Notes under the pieces: model-generated
Told to the model about the DNA's origin: nothing
What the model saw: the letters and a program-made list of their open reading frames with translations, nothing else
The model's database searches: none
Assembly: GCF_003931915.1 (NCBI RefSeq)
Contig: NZ_RSAA01000006.1
Coordinates: forward strand, 167,255 to 231,254
Length of the DNA: 64,000 bases
Origin: Saccharopolyspora rhizosphaerae
GTDB lineage: Bacteria > Actinomycetota > Actinomycetes > Mycobacteriales > Pseudonocardiaceae
Direction of reading: 5' to 3'
Part shown: piece after piece, positions 24,826-32,512 of the stretch
Layout of the letters: each line of letters begins with the position of its first letter
How positions within the stretch are numbered: the first letter of the stretch is position 1
Position numbers and translations under genes: made by a program

Positions 24826-25145
24826 GTTTTCCTCCGTTCGGAGCGCGAAAAGCTCCTTCATTGAAAGAAGTCCGCGCCCATTTCCGGAGGAATTGGCGAA
24901 CACCCGCCAGCAACCGGGAATCGGGGCACACCGAACACGGCAGCGCCATACGCCATCAGAAGAATCGCGGGGTTCGATTTCGCCGGTTTTCCCGGTCATC
25001 GCGCTACGCGGAGGCGCTGAAGAGGTTCACAAGACGCACGTACGTCTTGTTCGAATTCGCACGATTGCAGCAGGCGTGCGGCGCTCCGGCGTGAGATAGT
25101 TCTACACCTCCCGGCACCCCGTCCCAATGTTTTTGAGGAGGGCGT
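24826..25145. other. intergenic region between divergent SGNH hydrolase and aldehyde dehydrogenase genes
   Basis: No gene is seen in these 320 bp. An inverted repeat, ACAAGACG (25029-25036) and CGTCTTGT (25043-25050) with a 6-bp spacer, lies about 95 bp upstream of the aldehyde dehydrogenase start. It may be a regulator site or a leader hairpin. Confidence 0.5.
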
Positions 25146-26705
25146 ATGACACTCCGGGTTCCCGATCACCAGACCGCTTCGGCGGTGCTGTCCCGGGCCG
25201 TGGCCGCGGCACCGGAGGCGTTCGACGACGACGTGCCCCGCAACCTCATCGACCGCCGCTGGCGGGCCGTCGGCGAACCCGCGCCGCAGGTCACGCCGGT
25301 GGACGGCACGGTCTTCTCGCAGCTTCCCAAGGTCGACGCCGCGGTCGCGCAGGACGCGGTGCACGCCGCCGCACGGGCGCACGAGTCCTGGTCGCAGACC
25401 CCCTACGACAAGCGCCGCGAGGCGGTGCTCAGCGCCGTCGAGGCGATGACGCAGGTCCGCGACGACCTCGCGCTGCTGCTGGCCTGGGAGATCGGCAAGC
25501 CGTGGAAGCTCGCCTGCGCCGACGTCGACCGCTGCCTCAGCGGCGCCCGCTGGTACGCCGACCACACCGAGCAGATGCTCAACCAGGACGTGGAGGGCGC
25601 CCCCTACAAGCGCCAACCGCTTCCCGGCCCGGTCAGCAACATCGCGAGCTGGAACTACCCGATGAGCGTGCTGGTGCACGCCGAGCTCGTGCAGCTGCTC
25701 GCGGGCAACGCCGTGATCGCCAAGACGCCCACGCAGGGCGGCGCGGTGACGCTGACCCTCGCGCACGCGCTGATGACGCGTGCGGGGCTGCCCGCCACCC
25801 TGCTGTCCGGCGACGGGTCAGCCCTGTCGGACCCGCTGGTCCGCTCCCCCGAGGTCGGTGCCCTCGCCTTCGTCGGCGGACGCTCCAACGGCGGCAAGAT
25901 CGCCGCCCAGCTGGTCGACACCGGCAAGCGGCACATGCTGGAGCAGGAAGGCCTCAACACCTGGGGCCTGTGGGAGTTCTCCGACTGGGAGGGCCTGAGC
26001 GCCCACCTGCGCAAGGGCTTCGAGTACGCCAAGCAGCGCTGCACCGCCTACCCGCGGTTCGTCGTGCAGCGCAAGCTGGTGGACAAGTTCCTGGCGACCT
26101 ACCTCCCGGTGGTCCAGTCGGTGCGCTTCGGCCACCCGCTGGCCACCGAGGACGGCGAGCCGCCTGCGCTGGACTTCGGGCCGCTGATCTCGGCGACCAA
26201 GGCCACCGAGCTGGAGGGCCGCGTCGCCGAGGCGCTGCGCCACGGCGCCGTCCCGCTGCACCACGGCGACCCCTCCCAGGGCCACTTCCTGGAGGACCAG
26301 GACATCTCGGCCTACGCGGCCCCGGTGGCGCTGCTGGCACCTCCCGGGGCGAGCAGGCTCATGCACGAAGAGCCGTTCGGTCCGGTGGACACGATCGTCG
26401 TGGTCGACACCGAGGCCGAGCTGCTGGCCCAGATGAACGCCTCCAACGGCGCCCTGGTCGCCACCATCTCCTGCGACGACGAGGCCTTCGCGGCCGAGCT
26501 CTCCGAGCACGTCCAGGCGTTCAAGGTCGGCACCAACAAGCCGCGCTCGCGCGGTGACCGGGACGAGCCGTTCGGCGGCCGGGGCGCGTCCTGGAAGGGC
26601 GCGTTCGTCGGCGGCCAGCACCTCGTGCACGCCGTCACCCAGGGGCCGCCCGGTGAACAGCTCTACGGCAACTTCCCGGGCTACCACCGCTACCCGCAGA
26701 CCTGA
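25146..26705 (+). CDS. aldehyde dehydrogenase family protein
   Basis: This 519-residue protein has the ALDH fold. NIASWNYPMSVLVH is the nucleotide-binding entry and KTPTQGG the cofactor loop. MLEQEGLN holds the general-base glutamate and AKQRCTAYPR the catalytic cysteine. The C-terminus has EEPFGPVDTIVVV. The LEQEG and CTAYPR versions differ from the usual LELGG and GQxC motifs, so it belongs to a less common subgroup whose aldehyde is unknown. A GAGGAGG ribosome site precedes the ATG. It appears to be a single gene, followed by a hairpin and a convergent acetyltransferase gene. Confidence 0.88.
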   Translation: MTLRVPDHQTASAVLSRAVAAAPEAFDDDVPRNLIDRRWRAVGEPAPQVTPVDGTVFSQLPKVDAAVAQDAVHAAARAHESWSQTPYDKRREAVLSAVEAMTQVRDDLALLLAWEIGKPWKLACADVDRCLSGARWYADHTEQMLNQDVEGAPYKRQPLPGPVSNIASWNYPMSVLVHAELVQLLAGNAVIAKTPTQGGAVTLTLAHALMTRAGLPATLLSGDGSALSDPLVRSPEVGALAFVGGRSNGGKIAAQLVDTGKRHMLEQEGLNTWGLWEFSDWEGLSAHLRKGFEYAKQRCTAYPRFVVQRKLVDKFLATYLPVVQSVRFGHPLATEDGEPPALDFGPLISATKATELEGRVAEALRHGAVPLHHGDPSQGHFLEDQDISAYAAPVALLAPPGASRLMHEEPFGPVDTIVVVDTEAELLAQMNASNGALVATISCDDEAFAAELSEHVQAFKVGTNKPRSRGDRDEPFGGRGASWKGAFVGGQHLVHAVTQGPPGEQLYGNFPGYHRYPQT

Positions 26706-26721
26706 TTCGCGGCAGGACCGG

Positions 26722-26752
26722 ACGGGGCATCCCTTTGCGCGGGGTGCCCCGT
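26722..26752. terminator. hairpin between convergent genes
   Basis: ACGGGGCATCCC (26722-26733) pairs with GGGGTGCCCCGT (26741-26752) with one mismatch and a 7-nt loop. It follows the aldehyde dehydrogenase stop and precedes the convergent acetyltransferase stop. Confidence 0.65.
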
Positions 26753-26762
26753 TCGCGTCGGC

Positions 26763-27311
26763 TCACCAGGCTTCGCCGGGACGAGGCTCGCAGATCAACG
26801 TCCCGGTCAGGTCCAGGTGCGCCGTGACCGGGTAGTAGAAGATCCAGCCGTCCGCCTCCGGGGTCGGGCGGACGCCCGTGCTGGTGAGCACCCCGGTCGG
26901 GGCGGGCCAGAGCTTCCACCCGCGGGCGGCGTAGAAGGGACGACCCACCTCGCTGGCACCGAGGGCTCCCAGGTCGTAGGCCGCGCGGACCACGCGTTCG
27001 ACCTCGGCCATGAGCGCGCCGCCCACGCCCTGGCCCTGGCGGTCGCGGCTGACGGCGACGCCCTCGACGTAACCGGTGCGCAGGGCGCGGTCCCCGAGCA
27101 GCAGGCGGCGCATCACCAGCGCTGCGTGCCCGACCAGCCGGTCACCTTCCCAGGCGAGGACGTGCAGACCTCCGAGGCAATGCTCCCAGTCCTCCTCGGT
27201 CATGGGGTCCTCCTCGGCGAAGACGTCCCACAGCAGGCTGCGCGCCGCTCGCCGGCACGCTTCGTCGAGGTCCGCCGTGTGGACGCTCCGCAGTTCGGCC
27301 ATACCGCCCAT
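26763..27311 (-). CDS. aac(2')-I-like: aminoglycoside 2'-N-acetyltransferase (AAC(2')-I) homologue
   Basis: This 182-residue GNAT protein matches the mycobacterial AAC(2')-I family over its whole length. It has VHTADLD at the N-terminus, then EEDWEHCLGG, HVLAWEGDRLVGHAA, and RTGYVEGVAVSRDRQGQGVG covering the acetyl-CoA loop. FYAARGWKLWPAPTGVLTSTG follows, and the C-terminal segment ends PRPGEAW. Such enzymes acetylate the 2'-amino group of gentamicin- or tobramycin-type aminoglycosides and are chromosomal in mycobacteria, where the native role may differ. The ATG at 27311 lacks a clear ribosome site and the ATG at 27302 has GGCGG, so the start is uncertain by three codons. Expression and activity here are unknown. 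Confidence 0.85.
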   Translation of the reverse strand: MGGMAELRSVHTADLDEACRRAARSLLWDVFAEEDPMTEEDWEHCLGGLHVLAWEGDRLVGHAALVMRRLLLGDRALRTGYVEGVAVSRDRQGQGVGGALMAEVERVVRAAYDLGALGASEVGRPFYAARGWKLWPAPTGVLTSTGVRPTPEADGWIFYYPVTAHLDLTGTLICEPRPGEAW

Positions 27312-27657
27312 GGTGGCAGGGATCGGATGGTCGGCAGCGCCTGAGCGGTCCTCCGCGTGGGAGCGTCCGTGGTCCCCTCGTCAAGGACCCGAACCGATGC
27401 GGTGGAACAGGGCGTCACACCCGCCCAGCAGGGCGTCGCAGAACGCCGGGTCCGGACCGCGGTGCGCGACCGACCGTGCGTCCACAACGGACTACGAATG
27501 TACCCCGACGAGCGGGGTTCTCGACACCGAACCCGTCTCCCGCATCGGTCCACCGGCGTGGGCGTGGGGCTGAAGCAGCCGTCCCCGGCAACCACCGCCT
27601 GCGCTGCAGCGGTTGCCGGGGACGGCTTTTCCCTCTCCCGATGGCTCGAACCCGGTG
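27312..27657. other. intergenic region with a hairpin downstream of the aminopeptidase gene
   Basis: No gene is recognised in these 346 bp between the AAC(2')-like start and the aminopeptidase stop. The only strong signal is the hairpin at 27577-27630. The remainder, about 260 bp, is presumably the promoter region of the acetyltransferase gene, without a palindrome I would name. Confidence 0.5.
27577..27630 (+). terminator. 17-bp hairpin with T4, near the aminopeptidase 3' end
   Basis: AGCCGTCCCCGGCAACC (27577-27593) pairs exactly with 27611-27627. The loop contains a smaller CGCTGCAGCG stem. TTTT (27627-27630) follows on the plus strand. The nearest gene end, the M28 aminopeptidase stop at 27658, is on the minus strand, where the hairpin would still act but without a U-run. 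Confidence 0.6.
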
Positions 27658-28647
27658 CTAGGGCTGGGGGAACTGCGCCGCGTAGGCCTTCACGGCGTTG
27701 GTGATGGCGGCGAAGTTGCGCTCGAGGGCCTGGGTGTCGACGTTGTCGAGGGTGTCGCAGGACTGGTGGTAGCAGGGGTCGAACGCCTCACCGGCCTGAC
27801 CGCCCCACTTCTCGGCCTGTTCGGGCGTCTTGCTCTGCTCGGCACCGGTGAACGTCCCGCCCGCCGGGATCCCGACCTCGATGAAGGGGCCGTAGTCGGA
27901 GCGGCCGTCGAAGTCGGTCCCCTCCGCCGGCGCCCCGGCCGCGCTCAGCGAGTCGTTGAGCAACTGCTCGATCTGCGCCGATCCCTCCGGACCGGGCCCC
28001 GCGCCGACCCCGTCGGAGTCGTCGCCGTCGTAGGTGAAGTAGCCGGCGTTGGGCGAGCCGACCATGTCGAAGTTCAGGTAAGCGGCGATCTTCCCCCGCT
28101 CGGCCTCCGTGAGCGACTCCACGTAGTGCGTGGAGCCCACGAGCCCCTCTTCCTCGGCACCCCAGAAGGCGAAGCGCACCTTGTTGGTCGGGGTCTCGCC
28201 GCCGGCCGCGTAGTCCAGGGCGGCCTGCAGGATCGCGGCCGATCCGGTGCCGTTGTCGTTGATGCCCGGCCCGTCGCCAACGCTGTCGAGGTGGGCGCCG
28301 AACATGACGACCTGGTTGGCGTCCCCGCCGGGCGTTTCGGCGACCAGGTTCTTGCCGGTCCCGCCCAGGGACGGGAATTCCTGGACGGTGGTGGTGAAGC
28401 CGGCCTGGTCGAGCTGGCCCTTGATGTAGTCCAGCGAGGCCTGGTACCCGGGAGTGCCCGAAGCGCGGTTCCCGCCGTGGGACTCGGCGATGTTCTGCAG
28501 CTCCTGCAAGTGGTCCTGCACGGCCAGGGTACCGGCGCGCAGGCCCTCGGTGCCCGTGCTGCTCTCGGCGACGGCCGCGGTGGGCAGCACCAGCGCCGTG
28601 GCCGCTGCCAGCGCCGCAGCGGTGGCGAGCGTCGGTCGGTTCGGCAT
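27658..28647 (-). CDS. secreted M28-family zinc aminopeptidase
   Basis: This 329-residue protein has a Sec signal peptide cleaved near AVA-ES (residue 27). The mature part resembles Streptomyces griseus aminopeptidase. Zinc and catalytic blocks are visible in order: GAHLDSV, INDNGTGSAA, GAEEEGLVGS, NFDMVGSPN, and the C-terminal FDPCYHQSCDTLDN. That last block has the last zinc histidine between two cysteines that probably form a disulfide. The enzyme should release N-terminal residues, usually leucine, from peptides outside the cell. ATG 28647 follows GAAGGGG. It is divergent from idi and the interval holds no convincing operator. Confidence 0.93.
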   Translation of the reverse strand: MPNRPTLATAAALAAATALVLPTAAVAESSTGTEGLRAGTLAVQDHLQELQNIAESHGGNRASGTPGYQASLDYIKGQLDQAGFTTTVQEFPSLGGTGKNLVAETPGGDANQVVMFGAHLDSVGDGPGINDNGTGSAAILQAALDYAAGGETPTNKVRFAFWGAEEEGLVGSTHYVESLTEAERGKIAAYLNFDMVGSPNAGYFTYDGDDSDGVGAGPGPEGSAQIEQLLNDSLSAAGAPAEGTDFDGRSDYGPFIEVGIPAGGTFTGAEQSKTPEQAEKWGGQAGEAFDPCYHQSCDTLDNVDTQALERNFAAITNAVKAYAAQFPQP

Positions 28648-28995
28648 CCCGCGATCCCCTTCGTCGATGTCTCTCGATCGATCTCGTCCTCGCCGGGCGA
28701 ACGTATCGGCGAGGGGCACGACCGGGACCGCTTTGACGAGAAGTCGCCGAGCAGCGCGTTTTTGCCGTGTTTCCCGGCCGGACCCCACCGCGCTGGTCAG
28801 GGGCGGTGTCCGGGGGCGGGAGGGGCAGGATCAGCTCGCGTTGTTCTTCCGGCCGGGCTGAGGCAAGCTGGACCAACACGTCGTCACGGCGCTGCGGGCA
28901 CCGGCCTGGGTCGTACGGCAGGCGAGTCCAGGGCTCGACGAGGCCCCGGTTCCAGCTGAAGATCGTTCCCACACCAACCCAGGGAGGTACCGCAC
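28648..28995. other. divergent promoter region, aminopeptidase and idi
   Basis: These 348 bp contain no recognised gene. A 6-bp inverted repeat CTCGCC/GGCGAG (28689-28694 and 28708-28713) and a TCGATCGA run near the aminopeptidase start are too short to call. Promoters for both genes must lie here, but none is clear by eye. Confidence 0.4.
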
Positions 28996-29574
28996 GTGGA
29001 ACAGGTGGTCCTGCTCGACGAGGCCGGCCAGGCGATAGGCGTCGAGGACAAGGCGACCGTGCACCACCGGGAAACGCCGCTGCACCTGGCGTTCTCCTGC
29101 TACGTGTTCAACGACCACGGCGAACTCCTGCTCACCCAGCGGGCCCACCACAAGCGGACCTTCCCGAGCGTGTGGACCAACACCTGCTGCGGCCACCCCG
29201 CTCCGGAGGAGGAGATGAAAGCGGCGATCACCCGCCGCCTCAACGAGGAGCTGGGCCTGACGGTGCGGGGCATCGAACTCGCGCTGCCCGCGTTCCGCTA
29301 CCGCGCGACGATGGACAACGGCGTCGCGGAGAACGAGATGTGCCCGGTGTTCGTGGCTTTCGCCGACGACGTACCGGAACCCAACCCCGACGAGGTCGCC
29401 GGGACCCGGTGGGTGCAGTGGAAGGAGTTCAGCACCGGTGTGCTCGCCGGTGACGTCGAGGTCTCGCCGTGGTGCGCGTTGCAGGTCCGCGAGCTCACCG
29501 AGCTGGGGCCAGAACCCGCGCAGTGGCCGATCGGTGCCCCGACCTACCTGCCACCCGCCGCCCGCGTGGCGTGA
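28996..29574 (+). CDS. idi: isopentenyl-diphosphate delta-isomerase, type I
   Basis: This 192-residue NUDIX-fold isomerase interconverts isopentenyl and dimethylallyl diphosphate, the C5 units for menaquinone, carotenoids and other terpenoids. The active cysteine lies in WTNTCCGHP (Cys65) and the catalytic glutamates in AENEMCPV (Glu112/Glu114). LLLTQRAHHKRTFPSVW and the modified NUDIX helix RRLNEELGL are also standard. GTG 28996 has GGGAGG eight bases upstream. It stands alone, with no terpene or carotenoid genes beside it. A strong hairpin follows. Confidence 0.95.
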   Translation: MEQVVLLDEAGQAIGVEDKATVHHRETPLHLAFSCYVFNDHGELLLTQRAHHKRTFPSVWTNTCCGHPAPEEEMKAAITRRLNEELGLTVRGIELALPAFRYRATMDNGVAENEMCPVFVAFADDVPEPNPDEVAGTRWVQWKEFSTGVLAGDVEVSPWCALQVRELTELGPEPAQWPIGAPTYLPPAARVA

Positions 29575-29576
29575 CG

Positions 29577-29606
29577 ACGGCCCCGAACTCACGAGTTCAA
29601 GGCCGT
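29577..29606. terminator. hairpin between convergent idi and GNAT-type genes
   Basis: ACGGCC-CC-GAACTC-AC-GAGTTC-AA-GGCCGT: two nested perfect 6-bp stems start immediately after the idi stop and before the convergent stop at 29617. Confidence 0.7.
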
Positions 29607-29616
29607 TCTGCGTCTG

Positions 29617-30927
29617 CTACCGGACCACCGCGGTCGGGCTGAGCTCGCGCGCCCAGCGCCACTCGCCGGGCTCGGGTGCGCCGACGAGCTTCATGCCCGC
29701 TGCCCGCAGGGTGCGCGCGATCGCGGTGTTGTCGATGTGCGTGCTCGCGGTGAGCGTCGTGATGCCCAGGTCCGCGGCCTGCTCGGCGATCTGCCCGGCG
29801 AGGGCGGTGCCGACGCCTCGGCGCTGCCAGTCGTCGCGCACCAGCAGGGCGAGCTCACCGGTGTCACCGTCGTACATCAGGTTGCCCATGCCGACGACCT
29901 GCCCGTCCGGCCTGAGCGCCAGCAAGGTGCGGCCGAGGGCCGGGGTCAGCAACCTGCGCAGACCGCGTCCTCCGGGGGCCGGGCCAGGGCTGGAGTAGCG
30001 GCGGAACCGCGTGCTGCTCGAGCAGCGCTCGTGGAACTCGGCGACCAGCTCGACGTCCTCGCGGTCAGCCGGGCGCACGACCAGCTCGGCGCCGCTGCGC
30101 GTGACCGCGGTCCGCTCCACCGGGCGGACCCGGGCGCGGCAGCTGGCGGCCAGGTCGACCAGGGCACGCGCGCGGGCGTACTCCGCCGGCGTGAACGCCC
30201 CGCCCGGACGGGTCAGCACGAGCACTCCGCCGCCGGGTTCGACCAGGCACATCGCGGTCTCGGTGAAGACACCGACCTCCATCGGCGGCTCGGCCTCCTC
30301 CTGCCACCGCACGTCGACGTGACCGAGCAGCGAACGCAGCCCGCGCACGAGGTCGGTGCGGCCGTTGACCAGGTCGTTCGCGAGCGTGGCGGTGCGCGTG
30401 GGCACGTCGTCGAGCTCGCGGACGTCGGCCCGCGAGGCCGTCACGCCGTACCCTCCGGCGGCCTCCACCGCCGCGACCAGCTCGGCGCGGCGGACCTCGG
30501 TGGGCACGTGCAGCAGCACCTCGTCCACGGCGCCGTCGGCCACCGGGTGCACCTGCATGGTCCGGATGTCACCGCCGAGCGCCGCCAGCGCCCCGGCGAG
30601 CGTGGCCAGCCGCCCGGGCGTGTCGGTCACGCGGGCTCGGATCCGCCACAGGTCCTGCGGCACGTGCACCGGATCCGCACCGAGCGCACCGGGCGAGAGC
30701 GCTGCGGTGGCGCGATCGGCCGCGCGCCTGCGGCGCGACCACCACCGCACCGCCGCCCCCGCCGGCACCAGCGCGGCGCCGGTGCACAGCAGCGCCAGCG
30801 CCGCTCCGGCGTGGCCCGGCACCCCGAGGAAGAGGTTCGCCGTCCCCGCGACCAGGAACAGCACGGCAAGCTCGATGATCTCGCGGGACCAGTCCCCGGG
30901 TGCTCGGCGGTGCTCGCTGGAAGTCAT
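29617..30927 (-). CDS. membrane-anchored ACT-domain / GNAT acetyltransferase fusion
   Basis: This 436-residue protein has three parts. Two hydrophobic helices lie at about 18-62 with a basic WWSRRRR stop. An ACT-type domain occupies about 92-165 (WRIRARVTDTPGRLATLAGALAALGGDIRTM). After a linker of about 100 residues comes a GNAT domain at about 280-425, with the acetyl-CoA loop DDWQRRGVGTALAG. ACT domains bind amino acids, so the acetyltransferase may be amino-acid regulated at the membrane. Substrate and function are unknown. ATG 30927 is preceded by a G-run. It is a single gene, convergent with idi. Confidence 0.75.
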   Translation of the reverse strand: MTSSEHRRAPGDWSREIIELAVLFLVAGTANLFLGVPGHAGAALALLCTGAALVPAGAAVRWWSRRRRAADRATAALSPGALGADPVHVPQDLWRIRARVTDTPGRLATLAGALAALGGDIRTMQVHPVADGAVDEVLLHVPTEVRRAELVAAVEAAGGYGVTASRADVRELDDVPTRTATLANDLVNGRTDLVRGLRSLLGHVDVRWQEEAEPPMEVGVFTETAMCLVEPGGGVLVLTRPGGAFTPAEYARARALVDLAASCRARVRPVERTAVTRSGAELVVRPADREDVELVAEFHERCSSSTRFRRYSSPGPAPGGRGLRRLLTPALGRTLLALRPDGQVVGMGNLMYDGDTGELALLVRDDWQRRGVGTALAGQIAEQAADLGITTLTASTHIDNTAIARTLRAAGMKLVGAPEPGEWRWARELSPTAVVR

Positions 30928-31065
30928 GCCCCCATGCTTCCCGCACCGTGTTTCACCAGCGCGAACCGCGATGACACCCGTGTGAACAGCGCTCGGAACC
31001 GCTCACCCGACCGCTCCGCCCGGAGGCGCCACCAGCGACCCCTGCGGCTCTCCCCCGTCGAGTCC

Positions 31066-31097
31066 CCCCGTCGGACTTCGCGCGAAGTTCGACGGGG
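31066..31097. repeat. 32-bp palindrome centred on TTCGCGCGAA
   Basis: CCCCGTCG and CGACGGGG enclose ACTTCGCGCGAAGT, with a single G-T mispair at 31074/31089 and no loop. It shares its core and 32-bp length with the palindrome at 47453-47484, so it may belong to a dispersed family. Confidence 0.7.
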
Positions 31098-31109
31098 AAC
31101 GGCGGCCGC

Positions 31110-31155
31110 CGAACTTCGCGAGAAGTTCGAGGGGGAAGTTCAGCCCTCGAACTTC
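31110..31155. repeat. overlapping inverted repeats of GAACTTC/GAAGTTC
   Basis: CGAACTTC (31110-31117) pairs with GAAGTTCG (31122-31129). Alternatively GAAGTTCGAGGG (31122-31133) pairs perfectly with CCCTCGAACTTC (31144-31155). The two folds share an arm and exclude each other. They lie downstream of the class II aldolase stop and could terminate the polyol operon. Confidence 0.55.
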
Positions 31156-31249
31156 GCGCGAAAGGTGAACGCCCTCGCGCAGCGCCAGGCGGGAATCGCC
31201 CGAACCGAAAGACTCTCACGTCGAGGCTGCTCGATCCCACGGGCTCGAC

Positions 31250-31356
31250 CCCCACAGGCGCGGCGCCCCACAGGCTCGGCACCCCCGCGCGGCACCCGCA
31301 GGCGCGGCACCCGCCGGCGCAGCACCCGCCGGCGCGGCGCCCCACGGGCGCGGCGG
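31250..31356. repeat. degenerate GC-rich tandem repeat, about 15-bp unit
   Basis: Variants of GGCGCGGCACCCGCC recur about seven times with small insertions. It sits within 130 bp of the polyol operon end. Any reading frame gives Pro/Arg/Gly/Ala-rich low complexity, so it is treated as non-coding. Confidence 0.5.
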
Positions 31357-31377
31357 CCCGGGGCTGTTCCTGGGGCT

Positions 31378-32025
31378 TCAGCGGGGGGTTTGGCCGTAGC
31401 CCGCGAAGAGGGTGGCGCAGTGCTCGAGCTCGGCGTCCGAGAGGAGGGCGGGGTCGCCGAGCTTGGCCGCGGTGAGCCACAGCTCGCAGAGCCACTCGAG
31501 CTGGCGCGCCCGGTTGTAGGCCTTGGTGAGCGTGCCACCGATGGTGACCGTGCCGTGGTTGCGCAAGATGCAGCCGTTCCGGTCGCGCAGCGCCTTCGAC
31601 ATCGACTTCGCCAGCGCCGGGGTGCCGAAGGTCGCGTAGTCGGCGACGCGCACCGCACCGCCGTAGTCGGCCAGCTGGTAGTGCACCGCGGGCACCTCGT
31701 CGCGCAGCAGCGACAGCGCCGTGGCCTGCAGCGAGTGGGTGTGCACCACCGCCCCCGCCCCGTGCTCGGTGTAGGCGGTGAGGTGCATCGGCAGCTCGGA
31801 GGTCGGTGCGAGCTCGCCCTCGACGACCTCGCCGCTGAGGTCCACCAGCGGGATGTCGGCGGTCCGCAGCTGGTCGTACTCCACGCCCGAGGGCGTGACC
31901 GCCACCAGGTCACCGGCGCGCACCGACACGTTGCCGGAGGTCCCCACCACCAGCCGGTCGGACGTCATCCGCCGGGCGATGTCGATGACCTCGTCGCGCT
32001 CCTCGGCCAGACGCACTGCGCTCAT
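31378..32025 (-). CDS. class II aldolase/adducin family protein
   Basis: This 215-residue protein resembles L-fuculose-phosphate aldolase and L-ribulose-phosphate 4-epimerase. It has GTSGNVSVR for phosphate binding, VTPSGVEYD, the zinc motif VVHTHS, the acidic TSELPMH segment and a third histidine in RNHGTVT. The family includes aldolases, epimerases and 3-oxo-tetronate-4-phosphate decarboxylases (OtnC type), any of which would yield a triose or pentose phosphate here. It is the last gene of the six-gene polyol operon, ten bases after the RpiB-type gene. A GGGGAGGG run overlaps the start region. Confidence 0.85.
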   Translation of the reverse strand: MSAVRLAEERDEVIDIARRMTSDRLVVGTSGNVSVRAGDLVAVTPSGVEYDQLRTADIPLVDLSGEVVEGELAPTSELPMHLTAYTEHGAGAVVHTHSLQATALSLLRDEVPAVHYQLADYGGAVRVADYATFGTPALAKSMSKALRDRNGCILRNHGTVTIGGTLTKAYNRARQLEWLCELWLTAAKLGDPALLSDAELEHCATLFAGYGQTPR

Positions 32026-32035
32026 CCCTCCCCGT

Positions 32036-32512
32036 TCAACAGGCCACTCCGGTGCCCTCGTACCCGTCGATCGCCGCGACCTTGTCGGCCGAGGCCGAAC
32101 TCGTGTCGAAACGGTAGTCGAGCCACTCGCCGGCGAGCTTGCGGGCCAGTTCGAGCCCGACCACGCGCTGGCCGAAGCACAGCACCTGCGCGTTGTTGCT
32201 CAGCACCGAGCGCTCGACCGAGTAGCTGTCGTGCGCGGTGACGGCCCGGACGCCGGACACCTTGTTGGCGCTGATGGCCACGCCCAGCCCGGTGCCGCAC
32301 ACCAGCAGAGCCCGGTCGGCCTCGCCCTCGGCGACCAGCCGGGCCGCCTGGACCGCCACGTGCGGGTAGGCGGTGTGCTCGTCGTCGCCGACTCCGACGT
32401 CGACCACGGAGGCGACCCGGGAGTCGCCCTCCAGGTCCGCCTTGAGCGCGTTCTTGTACTCCAAGCCCGCGTCGTCGGAACCGACGACGATGCGCAGTGC
32501 CTGCTCGCTCAC
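32036..32512 (-). CDS. RpiB/LacAB-family sugar-phosphate isomerase (EryI/DerI-like)
   Basis: This 158-residue protein has the RpiB active site with the proton-transfer cysteine in LVCGTGLG, the SDDAGLEYK start and [18 protein letters not shown]. This version of the family is found in tetritol pathways, where it isomerises erythrulose 4-phosphate to erythrose 4-phosphate. Ribose-5-phosphate isomerase activity is the alternative. Its GTG start overlaps the DhaK-DhaL stop (GTGA), so it is translationally coupled to the kinase that would make its substrate. That pairing is the main reason for proposing a tetrulose-phosphate role. Confidence 0.82.
   Translation of the reverse strand: MSEQALRIVVGSDDAGLEYKNALKADLEGDSRVASVVDVGVGDDEHTAYPHVAVQAARLVAEGEADRALLVCGTGLGVAISANKVSGVRAVTAHDSYSVERSVLSNNAQVLCFGQRVVGLELARKLAGEWLDYRFDTSSASADKVAAIDGYEGTGVAC

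Larger units (their letters stand above)
30928..31377. other. 450-bp intergenic region rich in palindromes and GC repeats
   Basis: No gene is supported. It holds a near-perfect 32-bp palindrome (31066-31097), a second hairpin (31110-31129), a longer competing inverted repeat (31122-31155) and a degenerate tandem repeat (about 31250-31356) just before the end of the polyol operon. The plus- and minus-strand frames across the tandem repeat are low-complexity and lack ribosome sites. Confidence 0.6.

Noticed and set aside
26763-27311. Evidence of a mobile resistance cassette around the AAC(2')-like gene
   Set aside because: No transposase, integrase, terminal repeats or base-composition change is seen; it looks like a resident chromosomal gene.
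30953-31495. Possible protein encoded across the palindrome and tandem-repeat region
   Set aside because: Frames give low-complexity Arg/Gly/Ala/Pro sequence, cross perfect palindromes and lack ribosome sites; a non-coding repeat region is more likely.
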